Below are positions 46,915-57,710 of a DNA stretch of 64,000 nt, in pieces (position 1 is the stretch's first letter; each line of letters opens with the position of its first letter). The DNA comes from Orobanche coerulescens (Eukaryota > Streptophyta > Magnoliopsida > Lamiales > Orobanchaceae), in NCBI GenBank assembly GCA_033398695.1, contig CM065816.1, forward strand, positions 130,359,358-130,423,357, given 5' to 3'. The notes beneath the pieces are model-generated. The model saw only the letters and a list, made by a program, of their open reading frames with translations, was not told where the DNA came from and did no database searches. The translations under genes were made by a program, and so were the position numbers.

Positions 46915-47900
46915 ATGTTGAGAGGTCGTGGTAGACCATCTTAGGGATGCAGACGAGGCCTTGGTCATGGTGCTACTGATGAGGGAGTTGCGACTTCCAA
47001 TTCATCCGCGGATTCGGCTTCACAGTCAGTGCCGAATACTCTGCCTTTGAGTTCTGATGGACATCAGTACTTATCAGTTAGCCAGGGCCAATTGACTCGG
47101 ATAGCTCAAGGTGGGCACCAGAATCCGCCCCCGACTGTGGAAGACGAACCCCGCAAATGGCTTAAGAAGGTGACAAATATGCACTCTCCTCGTTTTGCTG
47201 GTTCTACTGATTCCCTAGGTTGGGAAAATTGGCTCTTTGAGTTAGGAATAACTTTTGATGTCGTGGCTTGTCCGGACGACAGGAGGGTACCTATTGCTCA
47301 ATACCTCCTAGATAAGGAAGCCGTAGAATGGTGGGAGGCAGTGGCGCCCATATATCGTGAAGCCACTTGGGATGAGTTTAAGGCCGCCATGGAGGTGGAG
47401 TATTATCCTCCACCGATACGGGAGCGCAGAATCATTGAGTTCTTTACAGCTACGCCGCAGGATATACCGATATCCCAGGTCATTATTACTAAGGCCGATA
47501 AGATCCGCTATTTAAATATGCGCATGAAGTCGCATATCATATAGAGCATGGCACCACTTATGTACGCTACATTGAAAGAATATCAGGATCGCGCTTTGGC
47601 GATTGAGATGGCCGTACCAGAGTCAGAGCTTGGTTCCAAGTCTAAGAAATAATAGTCTACTGGGTAATCGGTTTTCTAAGTCGCAATCTGCTCCCGCATC
47701 GGGGAAAAGATCATTTCATTAAGATCGAGGCTCCCAGGGTTACCGTCCGGTTTAGTCCTCAATCCCTTGTAGCAGAGTATGTTTTGACTGCAATCAGAGT
47801 GAGCACTTGGTGAAGCATTGTCCATTTCCATTGGTTACATGTTATTCATATGGATGGAGTGGTCATCGTGCGGCCCATTGCGAGGCAGTTGCCAGAACAG
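46915..47900 (+). pseudogene. gypsy-B gag
   Basis: ATG at 46915 (MLRGRGRPS) with a TAG at codon 10 (46942-46944). The same frame then runs 47029-47541 through the Retrotrans_gag domain (FAGSTDSLGWENWLFELGIT, CPDDRRVPIAQYLLDKEAVE, YPPPIRERRIIEFFTATPQD) to another TAG at 47542-47544. Frame changes follow. Near 47780 CFDCNQSEHLVKHC is a CCHC knuckle, and CYSYGWSGHRAAHC is a second one that has lost a Cys. Likely a chromovirus. Confidence 0.9.
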
Positions 47901-48079
47901 TCAGAGCTCCGATGGTAACTACAGCGCAGGGAGAACCTAGTGTTCGTCAGAAGGCTCTAATTTCATAGAGTCCTCGGAGTTCAGGTTTTGGTAGAGGTCG
48001 GGGTCAGCCGGACCATCGGGCAGTATCGAGTACAAGATCAGTACATCCCCGCCTATACCAGATGAGACGCACAAAGGAG

Positions 48080-48640
48080 ACAGATGCTCCAGTGACATCA
48101 GGTACCACTCAGATCCTTTCTCATCCAGTTTCGGTGCTATTTGATTCGGGTGCTACCTATTCTTTTATTGTATGGGATTGTATACATCGTATTGGTATTG
48201 ACTACTTATTCGAGTGTTAGTTATTCGTAGTGGGTATGCCTAGTAGGGATCGTATGATTGGCAACTGGGAAGTCAGAGACTGTCCAGTGAGGATCGGGAA
48301 CTGAAATTGGCCAAACGTTATTGTTGTAGACTTAAAGAATGAGAATTTGATCCTCGAGGATTATTGCCTGGATCGTTACGATGCTATCATGGACTATCAG
48401 ACTCTTACTACCTCGATAGTGGCTGAGGATGGCACAGAACATACTCTTGTGGGTTGTAAACCGGGCAGATCGAGAAGTGTGATCAACGTCTTGAAGGCGA
48501 TTAAACTCCTGAACCAAGGTTGCGTAGGCTATTGGTGCTACGCTTTGAAGTCAGAAGATGGTGGAGTTGATATGTCGTCGATTCCAGTCGTTAATGAATA
48601 TCCTGATGTATTTCCGGACGACTTACCAGGATTACCACGA
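48080..48640 (+). pseudogene. gypsy-B protease and RT start, truncated
   Basis: PVSVLFDSGATYSFI (48130-48170) holds the DSGA active site of gypsy retropepsins. Following frames give ENLILEDYCLDRYDAIMDYQ and, near 48580-48635, VVNEYPDVFPDDLPGLP, the conserved first residues of gypsy RT. Sequence then jumps into the 3' LTR at a TA repeat, so everything from RT onward is deleted. Bases 47901-48079 are broken linker. Confidence 0.88.
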
Positions 48641-50604
48641 TGCTATATATATATATATATCGTTCAATTTTGGCGATTCATTTGTCATTCTTTAGATATT
48701 TTGGAACTATATAATTCTACACTTTTGATGTTGATTGGGAGTGTGCCGTTTTATTCAAATTGTGCGTTACGGTGATTCATCCATATCTAAACTTGAGTTG
48801 TATAGTCTTACTCTGAACTATTGTTTTGTCGTTTCTGCAAGATCGTTAGATATATTTCATTATGTAATAATTTAACGATAATTGTTAGGTCTCGAATTAA
48901 GATTTTCGAACATTTAGGTCGTCTTATAAATTTCTATAAGTTCGAGCGTTGATGTTAATGCTTTTTCCTTCGACCGTTGAGTGATCGGAATCAGGTGTTG
49001 GTTTAACAGTTATATTCTTCATTAGAAAGTCTTCGTAGATGCTTTGTTATTTCCCTTGTATTCTCACTTCCAGTTGTAGCGAACCATTTTTTTGGGACTG
49101 TCAGGCCTGCTGTCAGAACTATGTTACGGCCATAAGGTCTCAAGTGTTACGGCCGTAAGATCATATGTAACGGCCATAAGTTTATTTGTTTATGACCGTA
49201 ACTAGCGTTTGTATTTGTTCAGGTACTCCAGTGGACAAGTTATGGCCATAAGAATGAAATGTTATGGCTGTAAAATCTGTCAGTATATAAACCTGGCAGC
49301 GGCTGAATTTAGGCATTTTTCATCATTCCTTCTTCTTGTCGCGTCGGGAGTAGTTCTTGGAGGTAGGGTTCGACTGAGTTTTGCCCAGACTTCAATTAAG
49401 ATGTGGATTAGAGCATCATAGCACCATCCTAATGTCGAGTCATCCATTGTTTATCTTTAAATCGAGGTAACGTTCCTATAACCCTAGTTTTGGGGGTTTT
49501 GTGATGATTTTGTAATTCTAATCCGATTTAGCCTAGATTGTTGTTAGATGTTGCTTATTTACTCGTAATACTTTGTTTTCCCTGAAGTTTTATGGATTAG
49601 ATTTTGAGATTTTCACCGTTAGATCGATTATGACCTAGTAGTGTTCGATGAATTATTCCAAAGGGTAGAACTTAGGAAGATTATTACGTTTCCGAGGTGT
49701 TGTGGTTGGTTTTATATCGTTATGTGCTAGGATCGAATTTTTGAAGAGTATTCAGACTGAGGTCCTTTCCGTTCACTATTTCTTCACGTCGTAATAACCA
49801 AAGAAAAGTACATGTATTATATTATGTTATGTATGATGCGAATTTGACATGAATGATGATTATGAAAACGTGTGTGTGTGTTGCGGTTCTTCCACCTGGG
49901 TACGGTTCGACGGAACCTCTAGAAGCTGATGCTAAGGGGCATGGCCACACAAGTGGTTTCGCACTTGGGCACGATTCGACGGGACCTTTGGGGGTCGGTG
50001 CTAAGAGGCACGGCCGCGGGTTACCAAGTGTGATTGTATTTGCAATGATATGTGATGTTGTGATTATTATGATGATGTTATATGAAACTTGTTATTCCGG
50101 AGTAATGTCTTCTAAATGTACTTCCAAATGGGATAGTAGTGTTAAATTGTGTTAATATGATGTTGTGTAATTGTGTACTTGCACTAGCCATTCGAATGCT
50201 AACCCCTTGAATGGGGGAAATGCGTTTCATGCATTTTAGGTAACGTTTGATTCGAGGAGCCAACATGGGAGACACATGAAAAGGATGTTCAAGCATGATG
50301 TTATGAGGCTCAAGTTTGGGGTGTTTATTTTATTATGCTCATGTTGTCTGTCGGAGTCGATTGAATAAACATACTTGTTTTAAAGTTATTTGTTATAGTC
50401 CCCTGCGTGGGCAATAAATTCATTTAGACTCTGTCATACTGTGTTAAAATTAAAATGTTTTGGCCGAGGCCACGACCTAATTTACGTTATTTAAATATCG
50501 TGTCTTTACGTGATTAATGTGGAGTGTGTGAATGTTTTAGCCTAGTAGACCTTGATAAACGCTCCACGACGTGTAATGACGCTTATGAGAATTGGGGTGT
50601 TACA
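48641..50604 (+). mobile_element. gypsy-B 3' LTR (5' truncated)
   Basis: Starts inside the (TA)n run that lies about 45 bases into the 5' LTR, so its TGTAATATT start is missing. It ends GGGGTGTTACA at 50604. Array 49121-49273, TATATAA box about 49284-49290 and two G-rich repeat units (near 49899 and 49960) are conserved. Confidence 0.9.
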
Positions 50605-51137
50605 AATAAAGCATAGGACATTGTATATCATGACCATAATCCAAACATGAGTTTCATGAGCCAAATTGAAAATCACAAAGGTCAATCTAAAGGGTATAAT
50701 TGGTCTTCATTGATCTACAACTCCTTGGAACATTATACGCAATGAATTGGCTCCTTGAGTCCGCCCTTCATCTCCTTCTTATCTTCATTACATTAATGAA
50801 AAACTATACTACACTAGTAAAGTAAATTACAAGAGGGCAAACGATACACATGCCATAAATTGAATAATAAATTAATAGATGACTCGCAGGCCGTAAAACC
50901 AATTATAACTAAATGATACGCAGGTCATTGAAACCAACCCAAATTTAAATTGAAACATCCAATCACATTGGTCAATTTATGGTCATGCCATATACTAAAT
51001 ATATACTAAAATGAATTATCACATAATTAATTAAACACACAATATAAATCTGCCTGACAGCCAGGCATAAGATAAATATCCATGCAAGAATCAGCAATAT
51101 GATACATTATCCCAGTAGGCCGAGCAGTCTCAGGCCG
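50605..51137 (-). mobile_element. Continuation of the copia-3 leader
   Basis: AT-rich, noncoding, between gypsy-B and the Athila-like LTR. By the gypsy-B flanking duplication it should be continuous with 32331-32679. No copia-3 5' LTR or primer-binding site was found, so copia-3 is probably truncated here. No gene seen. Confidence 0.45.
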
Positions 51138-52440
51138 TGTTACGTATTTTTGTGTGAACGGAAGTGCACGTTGTTGTAAGCAAGTAATAAAGTGATGAGT
51201 AAAGTATCATTCCCTTGAGGACTGATGCACTAAGTACTAATTTATTAGTATTTCTAATTTTATTTGAACTACCGAAAAACTTGTGGTTAATTAGCTATAG
51301 AAAAAGAACAAAAGACTATAATAAACAAGGAAATCAATTATTCGGTAAAAGGAGATCAAATAGGAGAAGAATCTAGGATTAAGAATTGACCTCGATTAAT
51401 CTAAATTAATCTTGATTTATATAATTTATGTAATTTCCCAATCAATTGAAAGCGAAGATTCTAATTTAATCTAATTCCTCTTATGAGGTCAGTAGAATTT
51501 TACAAAGCGAACAATTCACTCTATTCCTAGGTGAGTTAATTCGACAATAGCAAAAAAGTTCTATAATCTTCAAAACATGAGCTTCATAATTCTTATGAGT
51601 ATATTCCAATCTCACAAGACAAAACTGTTTTCTCCCAATAATCACTACTCACTATTCTCTTCTGATGCAAGTAAAGCAGCTTGAATAATTCAATTATTGG
51701 CCACATAATTGAAAACATTACGAACAGTCGGGGAAAACTCAATAGAAAAGGGAAAACTTTCAATAATGTAAAATCAAGAATAAATTCGTCAAGATCTCGG
51801 TTTCATATCAATCCTAGAATAAAGAGGTCTAGCCCGACATGCTAGAAAAAAATCCACAAATACTTGAATTAAACATAAGGATGAAGAAATTCAAACATGA
51901 TTGAAGAACTTGTCTTCTTCCGTTCTCCGGCCTTCATTCTCTGCTGTTAGGTATTCTCCTCTTCTTTCTTCGATGATTTCTTTTCTGTCATTGACTCTGT
52001 TTTTATAACCTTCCATGCCTCCAAAACGCGTCCGGATAACTAGGTCTTGTCTGCCTCCAAAACGGCCAAAATCACGAGGTGAAAACAGGCTTCCCGCCGC
52101 CGCGGCCCGGATTAAGTGTGCCGCGGCCCTATCCATGTCGTTGGCCAGGTTTGGGCTAAATTTCATTACGGGCCACGGCTCGTCACAAGTGTGCCGCGGC
52201 CCCCAGTATAGTTTGTGCCGGTTTGCTCTGTGTTGTGCCTATGACGCTGCCCAGCTTCGGTGCGACGCGGCCCTCGACCAAAAAATGTCATTTTTGGCCC
52301 GTTTTTCTACGTTCGAGCTTCAGGACTCTAATTTCCTTCAAAATATGCAAATTTCATGCATTAGGAGCTCATTTTCATAGAATCAAACCAAAATAAAGAT
52401 AGAATAATGACAATAAAGCGCACAAAAATAACATGTAACA
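51138..52440 (-). mobile_element. Athila-like 3' LTR
   Basis: TGTTACGTAT at 51138 and ACATGTAACA at 52440, 1303 bp. On the minus strand a TATAAAAA box (52007-52000) follows a palindrome array (52275-52087). Plus-strand open frames near 52015-52380 cross that array and are not genes. Confidence 0.82.
52087..52275 (-). promoter_or_regulatory. U3 array of GCCGCGGC palindromes (Athila-like LTR)
   Basis: GTGCCGCGGCCC or close variants recur at about 52097, 52119, 52171, 52192 and 52264, directly upstream (minus strand) of the TATA box at 52007-52000. The same motif appears in this element before its extra gene and in the unrelated LTR-D. Confidence 0.75.
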
Positions 52441-52475
52441 AATACCCCCAAACTTTAGCCTTTGCTTGTCCTCAA
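52441..52475 (-). other. Athila-like polypurine tract and upstream motif
   Basis: On the minus strand ACTTGAGGACAAGCAAAGGC runs into AAAGTTTGGGGGTATTTG before the LTR. This is the usual Athila/Tat pre-LTR signature. From 52476 to 53739 the sequence is noncoding, with one roughly 120-bp unit repeated twice (about 53027 and 53147, GTGAATACATCCGGTTACT-type). Confidence 0.85.
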
Positions 52476-53739
52476 GTAAAAAAAAATCAATTTCAAACAA
52501 GAATATAAGTATCGTGGACAATCGTGCAACCCATAGTGCTCAACTTATTTATACTACCCTGAAAACTCAAAGAATAATATACATAACGTACCGGTGAGTC
52601 ACATTACGGATAATAATTCCTCAATCTAACCATTTTTAGTGCTTATCTCTGCCAATGAAGGAAATCAAGGCTCAAAGATCAACAAACGTGAAATGAGCCG
52701 ACCGACAATATGAATGTTATGGTTATAACAAGCTAACTTGTCCAGTCCCACAGCCTCATGGCAAAAACATAGGAATTTCAGCATAAATGATATTCCCCGG
52801 ACAGCACTCCCTTTTATTTAATAACTATTATGATTCGAGTTAACCACTAGGTTTCGACTCCCGGGATGTTTCATCGGAAAAACCCTAGGGTGGATTTTCA
52901 TTATCATCTATTGGGGAACCGTTTGACATAAAATACACTCATAGGACTCATGAATGCTTCTAGTTACTAAGTCTCCCTCTACAGTGGAGAAAAAAAACTC
53001 GAGTATCTTCACCTGCACGTCCGATTCAAGGTTGCTGTTTTACGCAAATGTAAACGATGGACCACGTGAATACATCCGGTTACTTGGCTTCCTATCATCG
53101 GAGATGTGATTTTTCTGAAAAATCATTCAATCTCTTACACATGTCTATTCAAGGTCGTCGTTTTATGTGAATGTAAACTACGGGTTACGTGAATACACCC
53201 GTTTACTAGACTTCCAATCCTAGAACATGTCAGACTGTATATATTTTTGGGAATTGAAACTGTCTGAACCAATGTCTAAACGTAGGTACTTAGTTTCATG
53301 CTTAAAAGGCCAATGTTACCGGACGACTAGCTAAGTGAATAGCGCCACCAAACATATAGATGATGGCTCATGTAATGCGGACACTATAAACACATATGTC
53401 TCATTTCCTAAATGCGAAGGCTACCACAATGACGCAATGCAAAAATCAGACCAAAATGAATACTCTAGGAAAAGGAATATAGCATAATGTGAACTCGTCT
53501 AATACTCATCCGTTTTTTCAAATAGAAATCGGTATCATATATTCGATATTACACAAGGCTGCACGACATAATCACGAATGTAACAATATCCAGAATACTA
53601 TAAAAGACAATCAAGGCAAACTAAATAAATAACAACTAAAAATTAACCCCCCTAAACTTGAGAAGTACATTCACCCCAATGGACGATAAATAAGTATAAG
53701 TAAAGGACAGGTCAAGTACTCCCCTGAATGAAAGCAAGC

Positions 53740-55050
53740 TCAGGCACTGGCATCAGCCTCATCAGGTGAAGTCGGTGGTGTAGGTGGCCTGGTCGGAGGG
53801 ATGAATGGTCCGACTGGGTGGAGGATATGGTCCGTCCATAGTGCTAAGTAATCCCGATGGTAAGCGTCCCTCGCAGCTAAACACCCCTCAACACGCCGAT
53901 TGGCCCGACGGACCTGCTCGTACATCTCATGTCGCACGACTGCGATCACGCTGTCTCGCATTGCTTGCATCACCTCCCTCAAGCCATCAAACATCGCCTG
54001 TAACATGTGATCTCTCGCTCGGGGTGGAGTAGACTCGGTTTGATCCTTTGTATCTGCCGCCAGGTCATGAGTCAGAAGAAGAGGCTATGAGGAGTGCTCA
54101 TGTGGCTCATCTAAAAGGAATCATCGTCTTCGCGGGTGTGCCTGCGCGCTACCCCACTGGTCGAAATGAGAGATAATACGATGGTCAATCGGACACTGGG
54201 GTGCTATAGTAGGCTCGTCATCCGACCAGGTCACACCCGACTGGCGACATAAGGTGCAGATCAGAGAGGGATGCTTTAGTCCCGTCTTGGTGCCTCCCTG
54301 TATGCATTGGAGAATGGACCGGGCCAGATATGGGGCCACATCGAATCGTTGACTGGACGTGATGGCATAGAGCAGTCGAGCGCGGGGCAGCAAGACAGAG
54401 CGGATCTGCGAAGTAGGGTCAACCCGCGAGCAGAGGAAATATAGCCAAGCTTGCCCTAGCCGATTGAGATGAGAGCTCTTAAAGAAGAAATCTGCGGACC
54501 TCGGGACACACGTTTCCCAAACGGACTCCGGCAGAGTAAGTGTCTCCAACAATGACTCCCTCATGAGGCTACCCATTGTCCGCGTGAATGCCGATTCATC
54601 TACCTCGGGTAGCTCGTATAAACTCCGAATCGCTGCTGCAGAGAAGTCAACCGTCTGACCACGGACAACGACCTCAGTACGAATATCCGGTCTCCCTAAC
54701 ATCTTTCCTCCCTGCATATGGTGTAGCAAAGCACCGGCGTAGAATTCATGTACTATAGAGATGACGGCCGGCTCGGGCTATGCGATAAATCTTGTCCAGC
54801 CCATTTCGGTGATCATAGATAATAGTTCGCCGTCTTGGGGGGCGGGTGTAAATCCCCTCTCAGGAATGATGGGACGCGGATGAATTCTTTCATTAAAGAT
54901 TCGATGGATCTCAAGGTCGAAAAATTGCTGGAATTGCCCATCCGTCGGGTTTTGCGAGGTTTCTCCTCTCAGGGGGAATGATCGAGTCCTAGTCCTAGTG
55001 GAGCTCAACTTTCTCTTTCGGGCCATTGCGACTTCCTGGAAAATAAACAC
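53740..55050 (-). pseudogene. Extra gene 3' of pol in the Athila-like element
   Basis: ATG at 55026 (MARKRKLSSTRTRTRSFPLR) after a TTTTCCAG acceptor-like site. 55026-54778 has FDLEIHRIFNERIHPRPIIP and MITEMGWTRFIA, a stop, then in 54777-54121 EFYAGALLHHMQG, TEVVVRGQTVDFSAAAIRSL, LPRARLLYAITSSQRFDVAP and HPSLICTLCRQSGV. A third piece, 54006-53740, is a helical tail ending in a Pro-rich stretch. The blocks E-F-Y-x-x-A, V-x-G-x-x-[VI], and a final S-G-V/I-G-V match the extra genes of copia-1 and copia-2 in order and spacing. It is the domain known in Athila elements as a putative plant transposon protein. No membrane segment seen. Confidence 0.75.
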
Positions 55051-55537
55051 AGGATATCAGATGACAAAATGGTATAACGAGATATCAACCACAAAATTAT
55101 AAAGTGTGAGGAACATATATACGGATATAGTGTTAAAACTTCTTAACTTCACACGAGAGACATGATGTGAAAATTTAACTCAATGGCATTAGGGCTGGGG
55201 GAATATACTCTTCAGATAATCATGTTCGTTTCAAAAGATTGATGATTTTTAGTTCAAGCAAGTTTCACAGGGGCATTTCATCAAACACTTGGTATGCATA
55301 GACTCAAAGCAAGAGAAAAAGAGTTATTTGTGAGTTCAATCACCAACAACAAATAATTTCAAGGTAATTCAGGTCAACATACGAAACAAAATCAGCATAA
55401 TATCCTTAAAATATTATGATCAAAATCTCAAATAGAACTCAAAAGATAAGCAAGTTCATCAAAGAACGAAATAAAAATCACCCCACTTCTCAATCCGTGC
55501 AATTTTTAGAAAATAAACTTAAGGAATATGGATTACC
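55037..55537 (-). other. Candidate intron upstream of the Athila extra gene
   Basis: On the minus strand CACCAG|GTAATCC (donor, about 55537) and TTTATTTTCCAG|GAAG (acceptor, about 55037) bracket 500 AT-rich bases ending 10 bases before the ATG. The exon before the donor is a TTCTTC-rich leader (55600-55545). This fits a spliced subgenomic RNA for the extra gene; inferred only. Confidence 0.4.
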
Positions 55538-55639
55538 TGGTGTTGGATCAAAGAAGAGAAGAAGAAGAATTGATTTGGAGATAAGTAACCTGCGCCGCGG
55601 ATGAAGGAATTTTTGAGGGTGAAACCTGTTTCTCGGCCG

Positions 55640-56010
55640 AATGACTTGTAGGTCTGCCTTGTCCGTTTAAATCTTCAGCAGGGGCCGCGGCACGTAGCAA
55701 GTGGGTTGAGGCCCACGGTACAGTAGGTCTGGCGCTCGGGGTGTTCCAGTGGCGTGCCGTGGCTCGAAGTAAGGATGCCGAAGCTCCCAGGGTAAGTGTG
55801 TCGCGGCTCGGCTTGTGCGTGCCGCGGCCCATAGTACTGCAAGTTGGGCATGGTTCTAGGGTTTTGGCGTGCCGCGGCCTATTCTCAGCGTGCCGTGGCT
55901 CGTGAGCGCATGTGCTGCGGCCCAGAATATGCGTGCCGCGGCCCCCAGTACAGTGGGTTTAGCCGAAAGTGTAGTCTATTGCGTGTCGCGTCCCGCTCTT
56001 AGTGCGTCGC
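55640..56010 (-). promoter_or_regulatory. Second GCCGCGGC array, before the Athila extra gene
   Basis: About ten GTGCCGCGGCCC-like words (near 55683, 55755, 55799, 55828, 55870, 55891, 55914, 55936, 55983 and 56012) lie upstream of the leader and candidate intron of the extra gene. It repeats the motif of this element's own U3. No TATA box is obvious between the array and 55560. Confidence 0.6.
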
Positions 56011-56122
56011 GGCCCTAACTGAAAATCTGCCTGGAGAGATTCCTGCAAAGGTTTTTTAACTGAAAACACATAAAACACGTGAGAGAAGCACTGTAAAGCA
56101 AAAATACCAAAAAATTAGACTC

Positions 56123-56500
56123 CTAAATCGAAAAACAACGAAAACTAAAATCTACTACTAATACTCGGGTTGCCTCCCCAGAAGCGCTAAGTTTGTAGTC
56201 TTCAGCCAGACCTTTTGAAAAACAATTTGCTCTTCGCAAACACCATTTGGACTCCACCAAGTCCATCGAACTGTTATTACGTGTTTTAAATTTCTGACCA
56301 TTAGTTTTTAACTGTTCGGTTTTTGGTTTGGACATCCAACGTTCTTTGCGAAAAGACTTGAACAATAGTAACTTCCTGAAACACCCTTGTTGCAAATGAC
56401 TTGGAAACCGTTTCACTTCCGGCTTAGTTTTCTTCTCAACGGATGAATTTACGGCGGCATTAGAATTTTTTAATGGTGGGCGAACGAATAATGAAGACAA
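56123..56500 (-). pseudogene. Athila-like pol C-terminal tail
   Basis: Near 56220-56165 one minus-strand frame reads VWLKTTNLALLGRQPEY then a stop, the typical last residues of Athila pol after integrase. Upstream to 56500 is a Lys/Ser-rich low-similarity region. It sits only 300 bases from the protease, where RT, RNase H and integrase (several kb) should be. Confidence 0.6.
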
Positions 56501-56506
56501 CAGATC

Positions 56507-57697
56507 TTAATGCCCAAGATACGCGACTCGTTCTAAATTTTTCTTAGATGTTGGCCCAACAGCTTCTGACAGAGAACTATTTCGGGGAGTGTCTTCCACA
56601 AAAATATCTAAGCTTTCAATTTGAGAACACTTCTCGACATTGCTTGGATACGGGAGGGATCGAAACACTTTAAAGGTCACTTGTTCATCTTGAACCCAAA
56701 GCATCAATTCACCCTCCTGAACATCAATAAGGGTCCTACCAGTGGCTAAAAACGGTCTACCCAAAATAATCGGAATGTCATGATCTTCTTCCATATCGAG
56801 CACAATAAAATCAGCGGGGAAAATGAATTTATCAACCCTGACCAGGACATCTTCTATCACCCCTCTAGGACACTTGACGGATCGATCTGCTAGTTGTAAA
56901 GAGACCGTAGTAGGCTTAGCCCCAATCAGTGTTCTAAAAATCCCCGCCTGGGCCGATTAATCCTCCGATTAATCCCTAGAAGGTCCTCTGCCGTTCCGAT
57001 TATGGCCTAGGCGCTTATACTAGGCGTTTGGGTGATGAATCGATCGTCTAGACTGGATGCGGGGCCCTATGAAGGCAATCTAAGATACTATGAACTACTT
57101 TATACCTATATCAACATTTCAAATTTCTTAGCTACGTGGGCGACTAGGCGGATGCCTAGGCGGTTATACTTTCTTGTTTTTTTATTTTGTTATAATAGTA
57201 CTACAAATTCCTAAACTGAGATATTATGGAAAATATGGACTCATTGATATCTATATCAGTATTTTAAATTTAATATATAATTGATTATATATCTGTTTAA
57301 ATGTTAAATTTAATTATTTTTAATTATTTTACATATATATAAATTTTTATATATAAAAATGATTAAAATAATAATAAAAAATAAACCCGCCCAGTCTGAT
57401 TAATTCCCGAGTAATCCCCGAGTAATCCTCTGGGCGCTAGGCGTTAGCAATCCGAACGCCTAGCGTCTAGTGTTTTTTAGAACCATGGTCCCAATACCTA
57501 ATTTCTGAAAATAGAAAGAGGCATAAGATTAATACTGGCGCCAAGGTCACACAAAGCTCTATCAAACAACAAGTTCCTAATAGTGCAAGGTATAGTAAAA
57601 CTTCCTGGATCTTTCAATTTAGGTGGAAGCTTTTTCTGCAAAATAGCGCTGCACTCTTCAGTTAATGCCACCGTTTCATATTCTTCGAGCTTTATTT
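56507..57697 (-). pseudogene. Athila-like protease, interrupted by a MITE
   Basis: 57697-57498: [34 protein letters not shown], then [15 protein letters not shown] with D-L-G-A at the retropepsin active-site position. After the 561-bp MITE, 56860-56507 continues VLVRVDKFIFPADFIVLDME and IPIILGRPFLATGRTLIDVQ (flap and ILGRPF block). All parts match Athila protease. Confidence 0.88.
56927..57487. mobile_element. hAT-like MITE in the protease gene
   Basis: 561 bp with imperfect terminal inverted repeats (CAGTGTTCTAAAAA at the left; CATGGTTCTAAAAA read from the right) and an 8-bp target duplication, GCCCCAAT (56919-56926) and GTCCCAAT (57488-57495), 7 of 8 identical. Inner ends carry GCGCTAGGCG/CGCCTAGCG words as in a widespread group of plant hAT MITEs. 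The centre is AT-rich and codes nothing. Confidence 0.85.
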
Positions 57698-57710
57698 TGT
57701 TAGATGATAT

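Larger units (their letters stand above)
32680..50604 (+). mobile_element. gypsy-B: Ty3/gypsy element with copia-2 in its 5' LTR
   Basis: 5' LTR 32680-33440 plus 45396-46654 (2020 bp without copia-2), primer-binding site 46659, gag and protease, then a direct jump from the first residues of RT into the 3' LTR (48641-50604). Flanks AGTAA (32675-32679) and AATAA (50605-50609) fit a 5-bp duplication with one change. RT, RNase H and integrase are missing, so the element cannot move on its own. It is inserted in the copia-3 leader. Confidence 0.85.
51138..57710 (-). mobile_element. Athila-like Ty3/gypsy element (minus), truncated and deleted
   Basis: 3' LTR (51138-52440), Athila-type polypurine tract, a 3' extra gene (55050-53740), a pol tail (56500-56123) and protease (57697-56507), with RT and most of integrase deleted between the last two. 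The 5' end was lost where a Tat-like LTR begins at 57711. The protease sequence and the layout with a gene after pol identify the Athila group. Confidence 0.82.
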
